In this document: piece by piece, positions 5,877 through 8,325 of the stretch
Numbering within the stretch: the stretch's first letter is position 1
How the letters are laid out: each line of letters opens with the position of its first letter
Origin: Thermoplasmata archaeon
Lineage (GTDB): Archaea; Thermoplasmatota; Thermoplasmata; Thermoplasmatales; Thermoplasmataceae
Assembly: GCA_021835185.1 (NCBI GenBank)
Contig: JAKBQO010000040.1
Span: 1 to 8,325 of the forward strand
DNA length: 8,325 bases
Reading direction: 5' to 3'
The notes under the pieces: model-generated
Told to the model about the DNA's origin: nothing
The model's input: only the letters and a program-made list of their open reading frames with translations
Databases searched by the model: none
Position numbers and translations under genes: made by a program

Positions 5877-5888
5877 TTTATATATATT
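5877..5888 (+). promoter_or_regulatory. TATA box of the surface-protein genes
   Basis: TTTATATATATT is the strongest TATA box in the window, centred about 24 bases before ATG 5906. It predicts a leaderless transcript covering both surface-protein genes. Confidence 0.65.
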
Positions 5889-5905
5889 CATACGTTTAAT
5901 TTATA

Positions 5906-7498
5906 ATGAAACATGAATATATAGTATTCACATCTTTCATAGTGGTTATTATGTTTATAATAATGGCATTTTCAGGAATAACATCACAGCAAAATTCTCA
6001 AAATAATGATATCAGCACATCTGTTATAAAACCATTATCCTATGGTTTAACAGCCGATAAATGGTCCGTATCAGGCAAAACATGTGCACCATCATCCGCA
6101 ACTATTGGAAATACAGTAACATTGAAGATTGATGTTACATCCTTTTCAGAATCAAAATGTGCAGGCCCTACAATAATGTATTTTTATGTCAATTATAAGA
6201 ATGTCCATACTGTTGATGTTAGCAGTACAGGAGTATACACATATAACTGGAATGTTGGATTAAACTATGGAAATATAAATTTCCATGCAGAATACCTCTC
6301 AGAGTCTGCATGGGAAGATTGCCCTGCACGTTTGGGTTTTAAACCAATGGTATTCTTCAGGAATGCATATTCAACATTTGGCGATTCCACTATACACGTA
6401 AAGAAATATTTAGATGTAACAGGCTATGATGGGAATGGCAGCATATACCTTTCCAATATATGCGGTGCACCTGGAGGTTTATTTTATAGTATATACCATA
6501 ATTTTAACATTACAGATTCCAGTGGAATCTACCATGGCGACAATGAAGCAAATAAAAGTATAATTGTAGGTAAAACTGCCTATATTGAATCAGATAACGG
6601 AAAGCATCTGTATATATCATTAAATCTTACCGATGTGGGTGCAGGTGCCCAATCATGTAGTTTTGATGCTAAATCAGGGCTGTCCACATGCACCAGACCA
6701 TATAAATTAGTAACAGATTTGCAAACATCAGGTGCTCCTTCTGACGTTAGTGTACAGTTCTGTAATAATGAAGAAGTAGGATACAATGTAACAGATATGG
6801 ATTCAAAAAGTGCAACAGAAATGCAGGATGAAGTTTCACTAATAGGAGATGGCTTTTCACTTATACCTGTTGCCGGATATGCAGTAACAGGGGCTCAGGC
6901 AGCAGGCACTGCATATAATTTAATACATTGTGTTACCACAAAGCCGATAAATGGTTATGCTACTGGCAACAATCTTGCCGATATTAAATATTGCATCACC
7001 GGTGGCAGCATGTCTGGAGATTCCTATGTAAAGAACGGCCAGAATGTCTATGCATCGGGAATAGAAGCAAATATAAAAGTGCCTAACAGCCAGCTAAACA
7101 GCAATTTCAAAATAGATATAAAATACGCAACAGAGTATGAGTGCGGGTCTCGCCTTATTACCGATACAAGGGCTACAACAACTCAGACAATAAATGCCGT
7201 TACTGCTTCGGCGATATGCGGGAGTGTAGGTCAAAGTAACACATCACAGGTACGTGACCCTAATCTTACTTCATCACTGTATATAGAAAATGCAAATACT
7301 CATACATTTTATAATGCAACTATAAAGAACGGTACATTCCTATTCTTTGCACAGCCTGATACAACATATAAATTATATTATATGGATAACGGTAAATTAC
7401 ACGAATTTTATCACATCAGCAACAATAAAATAACTGGATTAAACTCAATTACAACATCATCTGCAGGTAATTCAACTCCCTTAAATATATGGAAGTGA
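5906..7498 (+). CDS. Secreted or membrane-anchored cysteine-rich surface protein, 530 aa
   Basis: Unrecognised extracellular protein. A short N-terminus (MKHEY) precedes a hydrophobic segment at 6-22, either a signal peptide or an anchor, then a Gln/Asn/Ser linker. There is no second terminal anchor. The ectodomain has 11 cysteines (60, 85, 139, 186, 251, 262, 286, 342, 363, 413, 438) and ten N-X-S/T sequons (177, 201, 216, 240, 294, 445, 453, 470, 475, 522), fitting a disulfide-bonded glycoprotein. Residues about 310-343 are Gly/Ala-rich and hydrophobic (SLIGDGFSLIPVAGYAVTGA at the start), unusual inside an ectodomain. Residues 437-511 resemble a small carboxypeptidase-regulatory-like beta sandwich (GSVGQSN, YIEN, NGTFLFFAQPDTTYKLYY) and recur in the next protein. 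No protease or glycosidase motif is visible. It is the first gene of a two-gene unit. Confidence 0.8.
   Translation: MKHEYIVFTSFIVVIMFIIMAFSGITSQQNSQNNDISTSVIKPLSYGLTADKWSVSGKTCAPSSATIGNTVTLKIDVTSFSESKCAGPTIMYFYVNYKNVHTVDVSSTGVYTYNWNVGLNYGNINFHAEYLSESAWEDCPARLGFKPMVFFRNAYSTFGDSTIHVKKYLDVTGYDGNGSIYLSNICGAPGGLFYSIYHNFNITDSSGIYHGDNEANKSIIVGKTAYIESDNGKHLYISLNLTDVGAGAQSCSFDAKSGLSTCTRPYKLVTDLQTSGAPSDVSVQFCNNEEVGYNVTDMDSKSATEMQDEVSLIGDGFSLIPVAGYAVTGAQAAGTAYNLIHCVTTKPINGYATGNNLADIKYCITGGSMSGDSYVKNGQNVYASGIEANIKVPNSQLNSNFKIDIKYATEYECGSRLITDTRATTTQTINAVTASAICGSVGQSNTSQVRDPNLTSSLYIENANTHTFYNATIKNGTFLFFAQPDTTYKLYYMDNGKLHEFYHISNNKITGLNSITTSSAGNSTPLNIWK
7220..7439 (+). repeat. Mosaic repeat, copy 1
   Basis: Matches copy 2 at 8098-8317 at a constant offset of 878 bases with no indel. 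Bases 7220-7276 (57) and 7343-7439 (97) are identical to copy 2, while the 66 bases between differ at about 26 positions by eye. It encodes the C-terminal module of the 530-aa surface protein. In this copy the coding frame continues past the repeat with LNSITTSS. Confidence 0.95.
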
Positions 7499-7499
7499 T
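7491..7499 (+). promoter_or_regulatory. Shine-Dalgarno of the second surface-protein gene
   Basis: GGAAGTGAT differs from the full archaeal complement GGAGGTGAT at one base. It lies four bases before ATG 7504 and supports that start over the ATG at 7489, which has no such site and would overlap the upstream gene. Confidence 0.65.
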
Positions 7500-7503
7500 A
7501 ACC

Positions 7504-8319
7504 ATGCCATATATTAAAAAGCACTTTAAAATATTCATAGCAATATTAATCGTAATAATACTGATCTCATCATTCATAGTCTATGACATAACAAGAAATA
7601 ATGTAACTTACAATAACAACGGGGAACCTATTGATGTGAAATACTTCAGTGTTGGCTACACATTCCCATATATCACAAATAACTATACTGCATCTTCATA
7701 TTATGTAAATCATAATAAGCTATCATATATGAATTCAACAATAATTCAACCCAGAGTACTTCCATACGGTTATGGATGCATATGCTTTGGCATAAACATA
7801 CATTTAAAGAATGTTAATAATAAATACATATATGTAGATATTATAAGCCAGGCAGAGCCTTCAACATTCAATCCATCCTTAAACAATGCAACAGAGATAC
7901 ATTCCAGTTATATAAGTGGCGTATGCCATGTTAAATATAGAATAAATGGGAATAACATATCCATTCCTTCAATAACAATAAGGAATATTGACAAATATAT
8001 ACATAATAATTACTATAACATATCTGTCAGTATATCGCTGAATAATAATTTCTACAATACATTTGATATTTCCGGTATAAAGGAAACCGCAATATATGGG
8101 AGTGTAGGTCAAAGTAACACATCACAGGTACGTGACCCTAATCTTACTTCATCATTATATATAGAAAATAATAATACACATAATTTTCATATAGTATCTA
8201 TCAGAGATGGGTATTTTTATTTCTTTGCACAGCCTGATACAACATATAAATTATATTATATGGATAACGGTAAATTACACGAATTTTATCACATCAGCAA
8301 CAATAAAATAACTGGATAG
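7504..8319 (+). CDS. Second membrane-anchored surface protein, about 271 aa, probably 3'-truncated
   Basis: Unrecognised extracellular protein. MPYIKKHFK is followed by one hydrophobic segment (about 10-27, IFIAILIVIILISSFIVY), giving an N-terminal signal anchor with the rest outside. It is Asn/Tyr/Ile-rich, has about nine N-X-S/T sequons and only three cysteines (92, 94, 141). Apart from the C-terminal module (about 196-271), which copies the end of the 530-aa protein, I see no similarity to its neighbour. ATG 7504 is chosen for its Shine-Dalgarno sequence and 5-base gap from the upstream stop; ATG 7489 would add five residues. The apparent TAG at 8317-8319 is formed partly by bases that match Illumina adapter sequence. 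In copy 1 the frame continues at this point, so the real C-terminus is probably missing. Confidence 0.75.
   Translation: MPYIKKHFKIFIAILIVIILISSFIVYDITRNNVTYNNNGEPIDVKYFSVGYTFPYITNNYTASSYYVNHNKLSYMNSTIIQPRVLPYGYGCICFGINIHLKNVNNKYIYVDIISQAEPSTFNPSLNNATEIHSSYISGVCHVKYRINGNNISIPSITIRNIDKYIHNNYYNISVSISLNNNFYNTFDISGIKETAIYGSVGQSNTSQVRDPNLTSSLYIENNNTHNFHIVSIRDGYFYFFAQPDTTYKLYYMDNGKLHEFYHISNNKITG
8098..8317 (+). repeat. Mosaic repeat, copy 2
   Basis: Second copy of the module-encoding repeat. Bases 8098-8154 and 8221-8317 are identical to copy 1, and 8155-8220 diverge. The identity stops exactly where adapter-like bases begin, so the true repeat may be longer. Confidence 0.95.
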
Positions 8320-8325
8320 ATCGGA
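8318..8325. other. Probable residual Illumina adapter at the right end
   Basis: The last eight bases, AGATCGGA, are the first eight of the standard Illumina TruSeq adapter. They lie at the very end, just where identity to copy 1 stops. They probably come from untrimmed reads rather than the genome. A chance match of eight bases at the exact end is unlikely but not excluded. Confidence 0.75.

Larger units (their letters stand above)
5585..5905. other. 321-base intergenic region between purB and the surface-protein pair
   Basis: Divergent promoter region, strongly AT-rich. It holds the purB TATA-like box near its left end and the strong surface-gene TATA box near its right end. Between them are a 54-codon plus-strand frame (5628-5792) of uncertain status and an 11-base palindrome TTACATTGTAA (5679-5689). 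A short duplication (TATCAC twice, around 5858-5870) lies closer to the right-hand promoter. I see no RNA gene, transposon end or CRISPR repeat. Confidence 0.6.

Noticed and set aside
7489..7503. ATG 7489 as start of the second surface protein
   Set aside because: It has no Shine-Dalgarno sequence and overlaps the upstream stop, while ATG 7504 has GGAAGTGAT four bases ahead and gives a cleaner signal anchor.
7220..8317. Repeat pair as ends of a transposable element
   Set aside because: Both copies are direct, lie in frame inside coding regions, and enclose no transposase or terminal inverted repeat; a shared protein module explains them better.

Overview
The window looks like one contig from an aerobic, acidophilic euryarchaeon of the Thermoplasmatales (Ferroplasma/Acidiplasma/Cuniculiplasma type). 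The reasons are: AT-rich DNA; archaeal TATA boxes about 24-28 bases ahead of start codons, implying leaderless mRNAs; internal operon genes preceded by GGTGA-type Shine-Dalgarno sequences; two ribosomal proteins of archaeal/eukaryotic type (eS17 and a tiny eL41); and an archaeal-style UspA, adenylosuccinate lyase and HemQ/chlorite dismutase-like protein. The genus is inferred, not proven.

Layout. Bases 1-844 (+) hold the C-terminal half of an MFS transporter cut by the left edge. Its stop overlaps the end of an unrecognised 198-aa protein on the minus strand (839-1435). At 1556-1663 (-) there is a 35-codon gene for ribosomal protein eL41, starting at TTG behind a good Shine-Dalgarno sequence and followed by a perfect hairpin. 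On the plus strand come a UspA-type stress protein (1831-2268) and ribosomal protein eS17 (2352-2582), each with its own leaderless promoter.

Bases 5584 down to 2584 (-) form a compact cluster: purB, a winged-helix-like protein overlapping purB by 8 bases, a HemQ/chlorite dismutase-like haem protein, and a single-domain rhodanese that starts one base after the haem protein's stop. The first pair and the last pair look translationally coupled. A 41-base gap in the middle may carry a second promoter.

After a 321-base AT-rich spacer, 5906 to the right end (+) encodes two consecutive secreted or membrane-anchored proteins rich in Asn sequons. They are unrelated along most of their length but share a C-terminal beta-sandwich-like module. 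At the DNA level the two modules are a mosaic: 57 identical bases, 66 divergent bases, then 97 identical bases, with no indels. This suggests recent gene conversion or module shuffling among surface-protein genes.

The last eight bases (8318-8325) match the start of the common Illumina adapter. The stop codon of the last gene lies partly in these bases and is probably an artefact, so that gene should be treated as 3'-truncated.

The most useful results are the hidden eL41 gene, the mosaic surface-protein pair, and the adapter-derived false stop. I see no mobile element, CRISPR array, tRNA or rRNA gene.
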